Part shown: one piece after another, positions 18,015 through 28,154 of the stretch | Layout: every line of letters begins with the position of its first letter | Numbering within the stretch: position 1 is the stretch's first letter | Position numbers and translations under genes: made by a program | Assembly: GCF_004025325.1 (NCBI RefSeq) | Contig: NZ_RSFE01000008.1 | Coordinates: 1-64,000, forward strand | Source: Pseudidiomarina gelatinasegens | GTDB lineage: Bacteria > Pseudomonadota > Gammaproteobacteria > Enterobacterales > Alteromonadaceae | Direction of reading: 5' to 3' | DNA: 64,000 nt | Notes under the pieces: generated by a model | Told to the model about the DNA's origin: nothing | Database searches by the model: none | The model's input: the letters and a program-made list of their open reading frames with translations, nothing else

Positions 18015-19301
18015 ATGTCTAGCACTGTATCTGTATTTGTCTCGACGAAGAAAACCGAGCAATCGGCGTGGAAAGCAAGTACGCCGGCGGTTATGGGTGA
18101 GCAAGGCGCGACAATTTTCATTGGTGACAATGAAGCTGATAATCTCCGTAAAATCCAAAAAGCTGGCCGACAACTCGACAATTTAGGCATCAACGCCGTC
18201 AAATTAATGGGTGACGACTGGGATATCGAGCGTCAATGGGCGTTTTCGAACGGTTTTACAGATACTTTAACCAAGAACCAAATTGAGTGGGCGAGTGATG
18301 CCGAAACCCTTCGGCAGATGCGTGATACGGCTGCTTGGGTGCGTAAATTAATTAACTTACCGCCGAATGAAATCTATCCAGAATCGCTGGCCCAAATGGT
18401 CAGCGAGAAGTTAACTGCCGTTGCCCCCGATGCTATAACAGTCCGATCAATTGTCGGGGATGAGTTGATTCAAGACGGGCGCATGGGAATTCACACGGTG
18501 GGGCGCGCAAGTGAACGCCCACCATTGATGTTAGTGGTTGACTATAACCCTAGCAAAAATAAAGACGCCGAGGTCGAGGCCGTTCTGATTGGTAAGGGCA
18601 TTACCTTTGATAGTGGTGGCTACAGCATCAAATCCAGTGAAGGCATGCTGGCCATGAAATGTGATATGGGTGGTGCTGCCACCGTGGCAGGGGCTTTGGT
18701 TCATGCTATTCATCAAGGGCTCAATAAACGCGTACAGTTGGTGCTGTGCTGCGCTGAAAACTTGATTGACGGTAGTGCGTATAAACTTGGCGATATCATC
18801 ACCTATAAAGACCAACAAACCGTTGAAATCGTAAATACTGATGCTGAAGGGCGGTTAGTTCTTGCCGATGGGCTGCTCTATGCGGGTGAAGTAAATGCGA
18901 AGCTTATCATCGATGCGGCAACCTTGACGGGCGCTGCTCAAGTGGCAGTTGGTACTGACTACAACGCACTCTTTAGTGTTGATGATAAGCTGGCGCAGGA
19001 AACGTTAACAATAGCGGAGCAGCAACGCGAATTGTTGTGGCGTCTGCCGTTGAATCAGTGGCATAAAGATAACTGCCCGTCAGCGTTCGCGGACACCGCA
19101 AATAGCCGGCCACAAAAAGGTGGCGGGTCAGGTGGTGCGAGCAATGCAGCTGGATTTTTATTGCGGTTTGCGCCAAATAATGGTGCAGGTTGGCTGCACT
19201 TTGACATTGCTGGCGCTTATCACGGCAGTGCCAATGGCTTGTGGCCAACAGGTGCAACAGCCTTAGGTTTCCGTACTATTGCGGCTACCTTGTTGAAGTA
19301 A
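18015..19301 (+). CDS. pepB: Aminopeptidase B (M17 leucyl aminopeptidase family)
   Basis: The 428-residue cytoplasmic metallo-aminopeptidase removes N-terminal residues from peptides. The dinuclear metal and catalytic motifs are GKGITFDSGGYSIK, MKCDMGGAA and NTDAEGRLVLADGL. The whole protein aligns by eye with E. coli PepB (427 residues), including the shorter N-terminal domain that separates PepB from PepA. GGGAG precedes the ATG. The next gene, hrpB, starts five bases after its stop. Confidence 0.93.
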   Translation: MSSTVSVFVSTKKTEQSAWKASTPAVMGEQGATIFIGDNEADNLRKIQKAGRQLDNLGINAVKLMGDDWDIERQWAFSNGFTDTLTKNQIEWASDAETLRQMRDTAAWVRKLINLPPNEIYPESLAQMVSEKLTAVAPDAITVRSIVGDELIQDGRMGIHTVGRASERPPLMLVVDYNPSKNKDAEVEAVLIGKGITFDSGGYSIKSSEGMLAMKCDMGGAATVAGALVHAIHQGLNKRVQLVLCCAENLIDGSAYKLGDIITYKDQQTVEIVNTDAEGRLVLADGLLYAGEVNAKLIIDAATLTGAAQVAVGTDYNALFSVDDKLAQETLTIAEQQRELLWRLPLNQWHKDNCPSAFADTANSRPQKGGGSGGASNAAGFLLRFAPNNGAGWLHFDIAGAYHGSANGLWPTGATALGFRTIAATLLK

Positions 19302-19305
19302 CGCC

Positions 19306-21744
19306 ATGACGCGACCACAGGTGCTGCCGGTAACAGCGCTCATAGATGATGTAATTGCCTTGTTACCTGGCGCACGTGTGGTGCTCGAAGCACCGCCTGG
19401 TGCTGGCAAATCAACTGTTTTGCCTTTAGCTCTGCTTGATGCCGAAGTGCTGGCTAATCAACGTATTCTTCTTTTACAACCACGCCGCTTAGCAGCAATA
19501 TCAATCGCAAATTTTTTGGCGAGTCAGCGCGGTGAAGCCGTTGGTCAGTCCATTGGCTACCATATTCGCGGCGAAGCTAAATTCAGTAACGACACACGGC
19601 TATTGATTGTTACCGAGGGTATGTTTACCCAGTACATTCAAAACGACCCAGAGCTGACAGGCGTTGGCTTGGTAATATTTGATGAGTTCCATGAACGTAA
19701 TTTAACCAGCGATCTTGGTCTTGCCATGGCGTTAGAAAGTGCCAACCTTCGCAATGATTTAAGTTTACTCATCATGTCTGCCACACTACCGGCGCAGGCA
19801 ATTGCAGATTGGTTGGGGGATGCGCAGGTACTAACAAGTGAAGGGCGCCAATATCCGGTCGACATTAGCTATCACCCAGTAACCTCCGGTCAACAATGGC
19901 TGCAACAACTACCCAGTGTGATTGAAAAAGCGATGCATATGGCGCAGCTGGGCGTGTTAGTTTTCGTGCCGGGGCAGCGCGAAATCAAGAAGTTGTGTGC
20001 GCAGTTTGAGCACACGCCGAATTGGGACGTCTTGCCGCTGCACCGACAAGTGCCTTTGACGGAACAAAAACGAATTTTCTCACCAAATCCAGCGCGGCGT
20101 CGGCTGGTTATTGCGACCAATATTGCCGAAACCAGTCTTACTATTCCAAACATTGACGTTGTGGTCGATAGTGGTCGTGAGCGGCAGGCTCAATTCTACC
20201 CACAGCATGGCATTACACGGTTGCTCACCCGACGTATTAGTAAAGCTTCAGCCATGCAACGTGCTGGTCGAGCTGGGCGCTTAGGGCCAGGATGCTGTAT
20301 GCGTTTGTGGGCAAAAAATGAAGAGCATGGTATGCGTGAGTTTCAGGCACCCGATTTGGAAACGGCCGATTTAACTTCGCTGCTATTAGAGTGCCGTCGT
20401 TGGGGCGCAGCGCCTGCGCAGCTGAAATTTTTCAGTCAACCGAATAACGCGAATTTAGCTGCAGCAGACAAGTTATTGAATCAGCTTGGTATTAGCCACG
20501 ACCATGGTGGATTAACTGCGATGGGGGCAAAAATTGCTGAATTCGGTGCCGAACCCCGAGTTGCGCGTATCTTGGCGTATGCGTCTGAACAGTCGTCAGG
20601 AGTGCGCGTGACAGCAGCTTGGCTGGTAGCTCAAATTGAGCAACCGGGCCCAGCAGAGGCCTTCCCAGCTGACGTAAGCCGCCTCGTGCCCGCGGCCCGT
20701 CAACGCTTTCAATATTGGTGCAGACGCCTTCAGGTCGAGCCTGCACAGCCTGATGCAACATGGGTGGCTGAGTTGTTGCTGTGGGGTTATAGCGACCGCA
20801 TTGCACAGCAACGACGCAGCGGAGATGGCTATCTTTTGAGTTACGGCGGCGGTGCCGTTTTCCACCATGAAGACACGCGCTCGCGCTCAGCGTGGTTGCT
20901 GGTTATTGATATGATGCTTAGCGAGCAGCAAACCGATGCCATTATAGGTGCTGCTATTGCTTTAAATGAAAGTGACTTGAACCACCCAGCAGTTCACAAA
21001 GAGCATCGCACTGAGGTGCGCTGGCAAGGACCACAACAACGGTTACAAGCCGTTCAGGTTGAAGCTATCGGGGCTATCGTATTATCGGAAAAGCTCGCAC
21101 CAACGGCTATTTCATCGGCTGATCGTTTAGCTGCGTTGACACGCTTTGTGAGCAATCAGGTCGCTTTACACGGGCTCGAGTACTTTACGCTGAACGATGA
21201 AGCCCGACAGTGGTTGGCGCGTGTTAACCTCTACCAAGCAAAGCTTAAGCCAGAGCATTGGCCCAATTTTGATATAGCCACTTTAGTTAATGAGCTTGAA
21301 CGTTGGGCCACACCATATTGGCAGCACATCGATAGTCTACAGAAAATAAAGGCGTGGAATCCCTGCACCGCATTGCAAGCCCGTTTGACCTATACACAAC
21401 ATAATGAGCTGAATCAGGCCTGCCCAATAAACCTTGAGGTTCCAAGTGGACGGCAGGTAAAAATTGATTATTGCGCACAGCAACCAGTGGTTGCTGTGAA
21501 GCTACAAGAAATGTTTGGTGAGCCAATTTCTCCCACGGTATGTCATGGTCAAACAACTATTACCATAGATTTACTCTCGCCAGCCGGAAGATTATTGCAA
21601 CGCACAGGCGATTTAGCTAGCTTTTGGAGTAATGCCTATCAACACGTTAAAAAAGAAATGAAAGGTCGCTATCCAAAACATCCGTGGCCAGATGACCCAC
21701 GCCAAGCGCAAGCAACGCATAAAACCAAGAGACAGTTGAAATGA
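19306..21744 (+). CDS. hrpB: ATP-dependent RNA helicase HrpB
   Basis: The 812-residue protein is a DEAH-type helicase: Walker A PPGAGKST at residues 30-37, DEFH at 126-129, SAT motif (IMSATLP), TNIAETSLTIP, and QRAGRAGRLGPG. The long C-terminal half is specific to HrpB. In E. coli it is next to mrcB, as here. The cellular substrate is not well known. Its stop overlaps the mrcB start (ATGA). Confidence 0.95.
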   Translation: MTRPQVLPVTALIDDVIALLPGARVVLEAPPGAGKSTVLPLALLDAEVLANQRILLLQPRRLAAISIANFLASQRGEAVGQSIGYHIRGEAKFSNDTRLLIVTEGMFTQYIQNDPELTGVGLVIFDEFHERNLTSDLGLAMALESANLRNDLSLLIMSATLPAQAIADWLGDAQVLTSEGRQYPVDISYHPVTSGQQWLQQLPSVIEKAMHMAQLGVLVFVPGQREIKKLCAQFEHTPNWDVLPLHRQVPLTEQKRIFSPNPARRRLVIATNIAETSLTIPNIDVVVDSGRERQAQFYPQHGITRLLTRRISKASAMQRAGRAGRLGPGCCMRLWAKNEEHGMREFQAPDLETADLTSLLLECRRWGAAPAQLKFFSQPNNANLAAADKLLNQLGISHDHGGLTAMGAKIAEFGAEPRVARILAYASEQSSGVRVTAAWLVAQIEQPGPAEAFPADVSRLVPAARQRFQYWCRRLQVEPAQPDATWVAELLLWGYSDRIAQQRRSGDGYLLSYGGGAVFHHEDTRSRSAWLLVIDMMLSEQQTDAIIGAAIALNESDLNHPAVHKEHRTEVRWQGPQQRLQAVQVEAIGAIVLSEKLAPTAISSADRLAALTRFVSNQVALHGLEYFTLNDEARQWLARVNLYQAKLKPEHWPNFDIATLVNELERWATPYWQHIDSLQKIKAWNPCTALQARLTYTQHNELNQACPINLEVPSGRQVKIDYCAQQPVVAVKLQEMFGEPISPTVCHGQTTITIDLLSPAGRLLQRTGDLASFWSNAYQHVKKEMKGRYPKHPWPDDPRQAQATHKTKRQLK

Positions 21745-24023
21745 CAAAGACCAAGAAGGTCAAGAAACCATCTGTATTACGTCGATTACTTGTGCTTGGG
21801 CTCAAGCTGGCGCTAATTGGTGTCGTGCTATTAATCGGGTATGTAATTTACCTCGACGCAAGCCTAACAGAACGCTTTAGCAGCAATCGTTATCAAGCTC
21901 CTGCGCTTATTTATGGGCGTAGCTTAACCTTGGAGCCAGCTGCGCCCATTTCGCGTGAGATGGTGGTTGCAGAGCTTGATCGATTAAATTATCAACGTGT
22001 CACGAAGGTTGCAGATACGGGCCAGTATAGCGTCACCGAGTATGGCATTGATTTCTACCGTCGGCCGTTCGACTTTGCACAAGGCCCACAAATGGCTCAG
22101 CGTGTTCAAGTCAACTTTGCTGGCGATCGGGTTCAGGCCGTGATGAGTCTGCCCAACGGTAGAAGACTCAACCGAGTTGAACTTGAGCCGCCTTACTTGG
22201 GCCGTTTATCGGGTGGCAATAAGGAAGATCGTTTATTAGTCGGGCTGGAACGTGTGCCAAGCTTGCTAATTGAAACCCTGTTGCTCATTGAAGATCGTGA
22301 TTTCTACCACCATTCAGGCATTTCATTGACCTCAATTGGGCGTGCGGCGTTAGCTAACCTTGCAGCAATGCGAACCGTACAGGGCGGCAGCACGCTGACT
22401 CAGCAGTTGGTGAAAAACCTGTATCTAACGCGTGACCGTACCTTATGGCGCAAAGCCAATGAAGCGCTCATGGCGATTGTTCTGGACTACCGATTTAGTA
22501 AGAATGAAATTCTAGAAACGTACTTGAACGAAGTTTACTTTGGTCAGGATAGAGGCTCAGCGATTCATGGTATAGGGCTTGCCAGCAGGCTCTATTTTGG
22601 CAAGCAAGTTGAAGAACTCGATCCCGCTGATGTTGCACTATTAGTGGGGGTTATCAAAGGCCCTTCCTATTACGATCCGCGTCGCTACCCAGAGCGCGCG
22701 CAAGAACGGCGCGACCTTATTTTGCAGTTGATGTTCGCAGAAAATTTGATCAGTCAGTCGCAATACGTGGCAAGCGTTAATCAACCAGTTATTCCGCACG
22801 GCAGCGGGCGTTTGGTGAGCGAAAATATTCCCCATTATATGGAGTTAGTCCAATTTGAATTAGGGCGAATGCGCTTGCCAGAAAACTGGCAGCAAGACGG
22901 CTTGCGCGTGTTCACCTATCTTGATCCTCTGGCGCAAGAGGCCGCAGAACAAGCCCTGACGCGTGAGTTACCAAAAGTGAGTGAAGACTCCGAGTTGCAA
23001 GGCGCCGTGGTGATAGCGAATCACGAGCAAGCAGGCATTACCGCAGTTGTTGGTGATCGTAATCCGCGTCGCGTTGGCTTTAATCGTGCTGTAGCGGCGA
23101 TGCGCCCTGTCGGCTCGCTGATCAAACCGTTGATTTATGCTGAAGCCTTTTCCAGTTTATCTGACTTTGAACTTGGTTCTTTGTTGTTTGATGAACCGTT
23201 GTTGTACGAACAGCAGGGGCAGCCTTCGTGGTCACCGCAAAACTTCGATAAAAAGCATGTGGGCGCCATGCTAGCTTATGACGCATTGGCGCAGTCTCGT
23301 AATGTTCCAGCAGTGCGGCTTGGCTTATCAATCGGCATTGACCGAATTGTTGATTTGTTGCAAGCCAGCGGGGTAGATACGCCGATACCGAATGTACCCT
23401 CGCTAACATTGGGAGCCGTACCATTGTCGCCGCTGGCGGTAACTGAAATATATAGCATGCTGGCGCAGCAGGGGGCTCACCGGCCGCTGCAAAGCATTCG
23501 TGCAGTGACCAACCATCAAGGCCTAACACTCTTTGAACGCCAGCAAACGGATGCGAAGCAAGTGTTTTCTGCTACCGCAGGTTACCTCGTGAATTACGGT
23601 TTACGTGGCGTGATTAATGAAGGCACAGGAAGTAAATTAGCAGACGCATTTGGGGTCAATAAACTGGCCGGCAAAAGCGGTACCACCAATGACTATCGCG
23701 ACAGTTGGTTTGTGGCCTACGACAATAAACACGTGATTGCGGCGTGGTTGGGGCGTGATGACAATCAGCCGGTGCAGTTAACCGGTAGTAGTGGTGCGTT
23801 GCGCGTGGTGCAGGGGGTGTTGAGCCAATTGCTAATAACGCCGCTGGAATTGCAAACCCCAACCGACGTGCAGGCCGCTGCATTCCATCCAACGCTGGGT
23901 GTTCGTATTCCGGTTGAGTGTAATCATGCGCGCCTATTACCGGCGCGCAAAAAACAGTTGCCGGAAGATCTTGGTTGCTCCGGCGAAATTGAGGAAAAGT
24001 CGTGGTGGCAGCGCTTATTTTAG
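21741..24023 (+). CDS. mrcB: Penicillin-binding protein 1B
   Basis: The 760-residue bifunctional wall synthase has a cytoplasmic basic N terminus, a membrane anchor (about 17-42), a UB2H-like region, a GT51 glycosyltransferase domain with [10 protein letters not shown] (catalytic Glu184) and [13 protein letters not shown], and a transpeptidase domain with GSLIKP (Ser459), SRN and KSGT. It polymerises glycan strands and crosslinks peptides in the periplasm. Its start overlaps the hrpB stop by four bases. Its 3' end runs nine bases into convergent hemL. Confidence 0.97.
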   Translation: MTKTKKVKKPSVLRRLLVLGLKLALIGVVLLIGYVIYLDASLTERFSSNRYQAPALIYGRSLTLEPAAPISREMVVAELDRLNYQRVTKVADTGQYSVTEYGIDFYRRPFDFAQGPQMAQRVQVNFAGDRVQAVMSLPNGRRLNRVELEPPYLGRLSGGNKEDRLLVGLERVPSLLIETLLLIEDRDFYHHSGISLTSIGRAALANLAAMRTVQGGSTLTQQLVKNLYLTRDRTLWRKANEALMAIVLDYRFSKNEILETYLNEVYFGQDRGSAIHGIGLASRLYFGKQVEELDPADVALLVGVIKGPSYYDPRRYPERAQERRDLILQLMFAENLISQSQYVASVNQPVIPHGSGRLVSENIPHYMELVQFELGRMRLPENWQQDGLRVFTYLDPLAQEAAEQALTRELPKVSEDSELQGAVVIANHEQAGITAVVGDRNPRRVGFNRAVAAMRPVGSLIKPLIYAEAFSSLSDFELGSLLFDEPLLYEQQGQPSWSPQNFDKKHVGAMLAYDALAQSRNVPAVRLGLSIGIDRIVDLLQASGVDTPIPNVPSLTLGAVPLSPLAVTEIYSMLAQQGAHRPLQSIRAVTNHQGLTLFERQQTDAKQVFSATAGYLVNYGLRGVINEGTGSKLADAFGVNKLAGKSGTTNDYRDSWFVAYDNKHVIAAWLGRDDNQPVQLTGSSGALRVVQGVLSQLLITPLELQTPTDVQAAAFHPTLGVRIPVECNHARLLPARKKQLPEDLGCSGEIEEKSWWQRLF

Positions 24024-25298
24024 CGCTGCGAATGCCACTTTTGCTGCCGCCAAGGTCGCATCAATATCCGCATCAGAATGCGCAGCAGACATAAAACCAG
24101 CTTCAAAAGCTGATGGCGCTAAATACACGCCTTGCTTTAGCATACTGTGATAGAACGAACGGAAATGCGCCATGTTGCACTCGGTTGCTTGTTTGAAGCT
24201 GGTAATTGGGCCATCACCACTAAAGAAGAAACCAAACATAGAACCTGCCCGGTTTGTTGTAAATGGTATACCGGCTTCATCAGCTAAAGCTTGCAAGCCA
24301 TCCAGAAGACGATCGACCTTGGCATACAGACCTGGATACAAGGCTTCGTCTTCAAGTTGGGTTAATGCAGCCAAACCAGCAGCCATAGCGACTGGGTTCC
24401 CCGACAATGTGCCCGCTTGGTAAACAGGGCCGACCGGCGCAATGTAATCCATGATTTCACGTTTACCACCAAAAGCGCCTACTGGCATACCGCCACCGAT
24501 TACTTTGCCAAGGGTGGTTAAATCTGGAAGTACTTTATAGCGTTCTTGTGCGCCGCCACGGGCAACACGAAATCCTGACATAACTTCGTCAAAAATAAGC
24601 ACACTGCCATACTCGTCACAAATTTCACGCAAGCCTTCTAAGAATCCTGGGGCCGGCGGTATGCAGTTCATGTTACCTGCAACAGGCTCAACGATGATCG
24701 TTGCAATGTCATTGCCGCACTCGGCGAATATTTGGCGTACCGACTCTAAATCATTAAAGGTGACGGTAAGTGTGTGTTTGGCAAAGTCTTCAGGAATACC
24801 TGGTGAGCTGGGTACGCCCAGAGTTAACGCGCCTGAGCCTGCTTTTACCAGCAACGCATCAGCATGTCCGTGATAACAGCCTTCAAACTTGAGAATTTTG
24901 TCACGCCCGGTAAAGCCACGTGCCAAACGAATGGCTGTCATGGTTGCTTCGGTGCCTGAATTCACCATCCGCACTTTCTCAATGGACGGTACTAAAAATT
25001 TTATCTTTTCAGCCATTGTGATTTCATTGGCTGTTGGCGTGCCGAAACTCAGTCCGCGGTCAACTGCTTGGTGCGTTGCTTCGCGAATAGCGGCATTGTT
25101 GTGTCCCAAAATCATTGGGCCCCAAGAACCGACATAATCGATGTAACGCTGGCCGTCGGCATCAAACATGTAAGCACCATCGGCGCGTTCGATGAAAATT
25201 GGCGAGCCGCCAACCCCATTAAATGCGCGAACGGGAGAGTTTACGCCGCCAGGAATGCTATGTTGTGCTTGGGCAAATAATTCGTCAGAACGTGACAT
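24015..25298 (-). CDS. hemL: Glutamate-1-semialdehyde 2,1-aminomutase
   Basis: The 427-residue PLP enzyme converts glutamate-1-semialdehyde to 5-aminolevulinate for haem synthesis. [39 protein letters not shown], and the PLP-Lys region [16 protein letters not shown] are present. I use the ATG at 25298 (AGGA five bases upstream, E. coli-like N terminus MS.S..LF) rather than 25316. It lies 28 bases downstream of pyrB and converges on mrcB with a nine-base overlap. Confidence 0.96.
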   Translation of the reverse strand: MSRSDELFAQAQHSIPGGVNSPVRAFNGVGGSPIFIERADGAYMFDADGQRYIDYVGSWGPMILGHNNAAIREATHQAVDRGLSFGTPTANEITMAEKIKFLVPSIEKVRMVNSGTEATMTAIRLARGFTGRDKILKFEGCYHGHADALLVKAGSGALTLGVPSSPGIPEDFAKHTLTVTFNDLESVRQIFAECGNDIATIIVEPVAGNMNCIPPAPGFLEGLREICDEYGSVLIFDEVMSGFRVARGGAQERYKVLPDLTTLGKVIGGGMPVGAFGGKREIMDYIAPVGPVYQAGTLSGNPVAMAAGLAALTQLEDEALYPGLYAKVDRLLDGLQALADEAGIPFTTNRAGSMFGFFFSGDGPITSFKQATECNMAHFRSFYHSMLKQGVYLAPSAFEAGFMSAAHSDADIDATLAAAKVAFAALK

Positions 25299-25326
25299 TC
25301 GTTTCCTCATATTCATTGTAGATGGA

Positions 25327-26343
25327 CTAATAACCGGTGCGTTTTTCGCTGTACCAGTTCACATCGCATTCATATTTATCAACCTGGTCCGCCACACCTA
25401 ATGTTAAAGCGAATAGGGCCATTCGAATTAAAACGCCGTTATCGGCTTGACGAAATATGGCCAAATTAGGATTTTGGTTCAGATCATTATCTAATTCGTT
25501 GGCTTCTGCGCGCGAATCACGTGGTAACGGGTGCATAATTACTGTGTTCGGCTTGTAGTGCTTGGTATAAATTTCGCTGTTAAGCCTAAATTTACCCCGG
25601 TATAAATCTGCTTCTTGCGGTGTTGTAAAACGCTCTTGCTGAATACGTGTTTGGTAAACAATATCAGCATCGGAGATACCGCTCACTTGGTCAGTAATCA
25701 CCACCTGATGACCAGCTTGTGCTAGAACCTCTAACACGCTGTCCGGCATGGCTAATTCGCGTGGTGAAATTAAGGTGAAGCGAATATTTTTATACATGGC
25801 CAGTAGTCGCGACAAGGAATGCACGGTACGGCCGAATTTTAAGTCGCCCATCATGCATATATGCATGCCATCTACCGTGTGACCATGGTAGGCCAACTCT
25901 TGCTTAATGGTGTACAAGTCGAGTAATGCTTGGGTTGGGTGTTCGTTGGCACCGTCGCCGCCATTGATAACCGGAACACGACTACCTTCGGCAAACTCTG
26001 CCACTGAGCCAGATTTTGGGTGGCGCATTGCAATGACGTCACTGTAGCTGCTCAGTACACGTGCGGTGTCATAAAGGGACTCACCTTTTGCCAGTGCTGA
26101 ACTCTCCATTCCGGTAGTTTCACGCACTTCACCGCCAAGTAAATTGAATGCGGTACCGAAACTTACCCGAGTTCGCGTTGACGACTCGAAGAACAAGTTG
26201 CCAAGAATTGCACCATCAAGAACTTTTGTGCGCTTTTGACGCCTCGCGTAGGGCTGCATGCGGTCCGCAGTCGCAAAAATAGTTTGAATGCTATCAATAT
26301 CGAATTGGTCAACAGAAAGGATGTTGGCACCGGTAAAATTCAT
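25327..26343 (-). CDS. pyrB: Aspartate carbamoyltransferase, long unregulated type
   Basis: The 338-residue enzyme joins carbamoyl phosphate and aspartate in pyrimidine synthesis. [12 protein letters not shown], the [12 protein letters not shown] stretch, [16 protein letters not shown] and HPLPRD mark the active site. It is about 27 residues longer than E. coli PyrB and no pyrI regulatory-subunit gene follows, matching the type found in Shewanella and relatives. I use the ATG at 26343; the longer frame adds ten residues with no ribosome-binding site. hemJ is upstream and hemL downstream. Confidence 0.94.
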   Translation of the reverse strand: MNFTGANILSVDQFDIDSIQTIFATADRMQPYARRQKRTKVLDGAILGNLFFESSTRTRVSFGTAFNLLGGEVRETTGMESSALAKGESLYDTARVLSSYSDVIAMRHPKSGSVAEFAEGSRVPVINGGDGANEHPTQALLDLYTIKQELAYHGHTVDGMHICMMGDLKFGRTVHSLSRLLAMYKNIRFTLISPRELAMPDSVLEVLAQAGHQVVITDQVSGISDADIVYQTRIQQERFTTPQEADLYRGKFRLNSEIYTKHYKPNTVIMHPLPRDSRAEANELDNDLNQNPNLAIFRQADNGVLIRMALFALTLGVADQVDKYECDVNWYSEKRTGY

Positions 26344-26403
26344 GATTAGAGGCCCTGCAGTGATGGAAAACACTGGACGAATACTTTATCAGAAAGTGTG
26401 CCT

Positions 26404-26438
26404 AAAAAGAATGGTCAAGCCATTAAAACGGCTTGACC
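26404..26438 (-). terminator. Terminator overlapping the end of hemJ
   Basis: On the minus strand GGTCAAGCC and GGCTTGACC form a 9-bp stem around an eight-base loop, followed by ATTC and five T. The left arm is the last codons of hemJ and the stop codon is in the loop. It would separate hemJ from pyrB, leaving pyrB to its own promoter. Confidence 0.75.
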
Positions 26439-26848
26439 ACAGCTAAAATAATGATCGCAAATAAAGCTAACACGGGCACTTCGTTAAACACTCGATAAAA
26501 TTTGTGGCTGCGGGTATTACGATTGTGTTTAAAGTCCGACAAAAGCTTAAAGCAGTAGCCATGATAGACATAAAGCAAAGTAACCAGCACTAACTTAACG
26601 TGCAACCAAGCGCTTGCTTTAAGCCAAGCAGCCCCATATATCCACATTAGAGCTAAACCAAAAACCAAGGTGAGAATCGCAAATGGCGTTACAAAATACA
26701 GTAACCGACGTTCCATCACTTTGAGTTGTTCGCTAACGTTTTCGTTGTCGTTCTGGGCGTGGTAGACAAATAGCCGTGGCAAATAGAAAATACCGGCAAA
26801 CCAAGCCACCATAAATATTACGTGAAACGCTTTAAGCCAAAGAATCAT
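26423..26848 (-). CDS. hemJ: HemJ-type protoporphyrinogen IX oxidase
   Basis: The 141-residue protein has four transmembrane segments and the family start KAFHVIFMVAWFAGIFYLPR with conserved His9, followed by FVYHA and, near the end, RVFNEVPVL. HemJ (UPF0093) carries out the penultimate oxidation of haem synthesis in bacteria lacking HemG and HemY. With hemL two genes downstream this supports a haem-linked neighbourhood. It is divergent from the gene at 26935. Confidence 0.92.
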   Translation of the reverse strand: MILWLKAFHVIFMVAWFAGIFYLPRLFVYHAQNDNENVSEQLKVMERRLLYFVTPFAILTLVFGLALMWIYGAAWLKASAWLHVKLVLVTLLYVYHGYCFKLLSDFKHNRNTRSHKFYRVFNEVPVLALFAIIILAVVKPF

Positions 26849-26934
26849 ATGACCGCCTGTACCCGACTATTTTTAGTTGCGTGATGATAACCGCCTGCGT
26901 AGCATGGCGCTAACTCATGATAAGAAGTGAATCG

Positions 26935-27660
26935 ATGAAAGAGAAGAAAAATATCATAATCAGCGCTTTGGTTCACCGTTTTGGTGGCTGGGGTGTGCTT
27001 GCTCTGGCAATAGCCTGTGGCGCTTTGGCCGGATACTGGGGTGGCAACTGGCATGTGCTGGCGCTCCAGGATGAAATTGAGCGCAAAGAACTGCTCATTG
27101 AACAGCTTTACGAACGCTCAGAAACCTTCGACTATCAGCAACATATTGCGACTGTCGAGCTTGGCATAGAGCGTGCCGCAAGTAAAAGCCTGCAACAAGA
27201 GTTGCTCATGGCACAAGACGAGAACTTTGCCCTGCGGCGCGAACTGACTTTTTATCAAAAAATTATGGCGCCAGAACTTGAGGCGAGCGGGGTCGTTATC
27301 GACTCGCTGGAGCTACAAAAGAATATCGCGGCGAATCACTTCCACTTCAGGCTGGCTATTGTGCAAATGGAGCGACTACGAAACCTCACCAAGGGGTCGT
27401 TAAATATACGATTGCATGGCCGGAAGGAGGGTAAGTCAGCCAGCTTTGATTTACTGGCTTTAGCGAACATTGAGGCTAAAGATCGTCAATTCAGTATGCG
27501 CTATTTCACCGTTCAGGCAGGCGACTTTGTGTTACCGGATGATTTCCTGCCCGAGCGCATTGATGTTGAAGTAAATATCAATGGCTCGAAGCAACCCCTG
27601 ACTCGTAGTTTTTTCTGGAGTCAATTGTTGCAGGAACGCGCAAAGCAGGGCGTGGAATAA
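26935..27660 (+). CDS. DUF6776-like membrane-anchored coiled-coil protein
   Basis: With the ATG at 26935 this is a 241-residue protein: short basic start, one membrane helix (about 19-38), a coiled-coil region rich in Glu, Leu and Gln (about 45-110), then a beta-rich C-terminal domain (about 115-235). It resembles an uncharacterised gammaproteobacterial family (DUF6776, by memory) found upstream of erpA. An ATG at 26917 is in frame but has no ribosome-binding site. Its function is unknown; the topology suggests a periplasmic domain on an inner-membrane anchor. Confidence 0.75.
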   Translation: MKEKKNIIISALVHRFGGWGVLALAIACGALAGYWGGNWHVLALQDEIERKELLIEQLYERSETFDYQQHIATVELGIERAASKSLQQELLMAQDENFALRRELTFYQKIMAPELEASGVVIDSLELQKNIAANHFHFRLAIVQMERLRNLTKGSLNIRLHGRKEGKSASFDLLALANIEAKDRQFSMRYFTVQAGDFVLPDDFLPERIDVEVNINGSKQPLTRSFFWSQLLQERAKQGVE

Positions 27661-27674
27661 TTACGTGTTATAGT

Positions 27675-27697
27675 AGGGTCAATACTTGACCCTTTTA
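27675..27697 (+). terminator. Short hairpin terminator after the 26935 gene
   Basis: AGGGTCAA and TTGACCCT form a perfect 8-bp stem with a three-base loop, followed by TTTTAG, 15 bases after the stop codon. The T-run is short, so termination may be partial. The right arm also contains the probable -35 element of erpA. Confidence 0.65.
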
Positions 27698-27714
27698 GTC
27701 AGGTAAGCGAAAAT
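27686..27714 (+). promoter_or_regulatory. Probable erpA promoter
   Basis: TTGACC (27686-27691) and GAAAAT (27709-27714) are separated by 17 bases, 33 bases before the erpA start. The -35 matches four to five of six bases of consensus, the -10 four of six. The -35 lies in the right arm of a hairpin. No IscR site was identified. Confidence 0.45.
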
Positions 27715-27747
27715 AGCAGCTGAATTTTCAAGAGGTACCAAAACATC

Positions 27748-28095
27748 ATGACCGACGCAGCACAAGCGATGCCTATTCAGTTTACTGAATCTGCGGCAAA
27801 CAAAGTAAAGAAACTTATCGCCGAAGAAGAAAATCCGGCGTTAAAACTGCGTGTGTACGTAACAGGTGGTGGGTGTTCTGGCTTCCAGTATGGTTTTACT
27901 TTTGATGAGAAAGCCAACCCTGGGGATATGGAAATAGAAAAAAATGGTGTCACCTTGGTGGTTGATCCAATGAGCTTGCAATATCTGGTCGGCGGAACTG
28001 TAAACTATGAAGAAGGTTTGCAAGGCGCCCGATTCTTCGTTGATAACCCAAATGCGACCACTACCTGTGGTTGTGGGTCTAGCTTCGCGATCTGA
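27748..28095 (+). CDS. erpA: Iron-sulfur cluster insertion protein ErpA
   Basis: The 115-residue A-type carrier has the three conserved Cys: Cys43 in [12 protein letters not shown], and Cys107 and Cys109 in the terminal CGCGSSF. It delivers Fe-S clusters to enzymes such as those of isoprenoid synthesis and respiration. Length and N terminus match E. coli ErpA, which is also near hemL. A GAGG ribosome-binding site precedes the ATG. Confidence 0.97.
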   Translation: MTDAAQAMPIQFTESAANKVKKLIAEEENPALKLRVYVTGGGCSGFQYGFTFDEKANPGDMEIEKNGVTLVVDPMSLQYLVGGTVNYEEGLQGARFFVDNPNATTTCGCGSSFAI

Positions 28096-28154
28096 GGATG
28101 AGTTAACTCGCGCTTTCGGTTAGAATATTCCCACACATTCTAAGCGAGGTTTTT

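Noticed and set aside
28100-28109. Palindrome GAGTTAACTC between erpA and pepQ as an operator
   Set aside because: Ten bases is too short to stand out by itself, and it matches no operator I know; TAGAAT nearby may be the pepQ -10 but lacks a -35.
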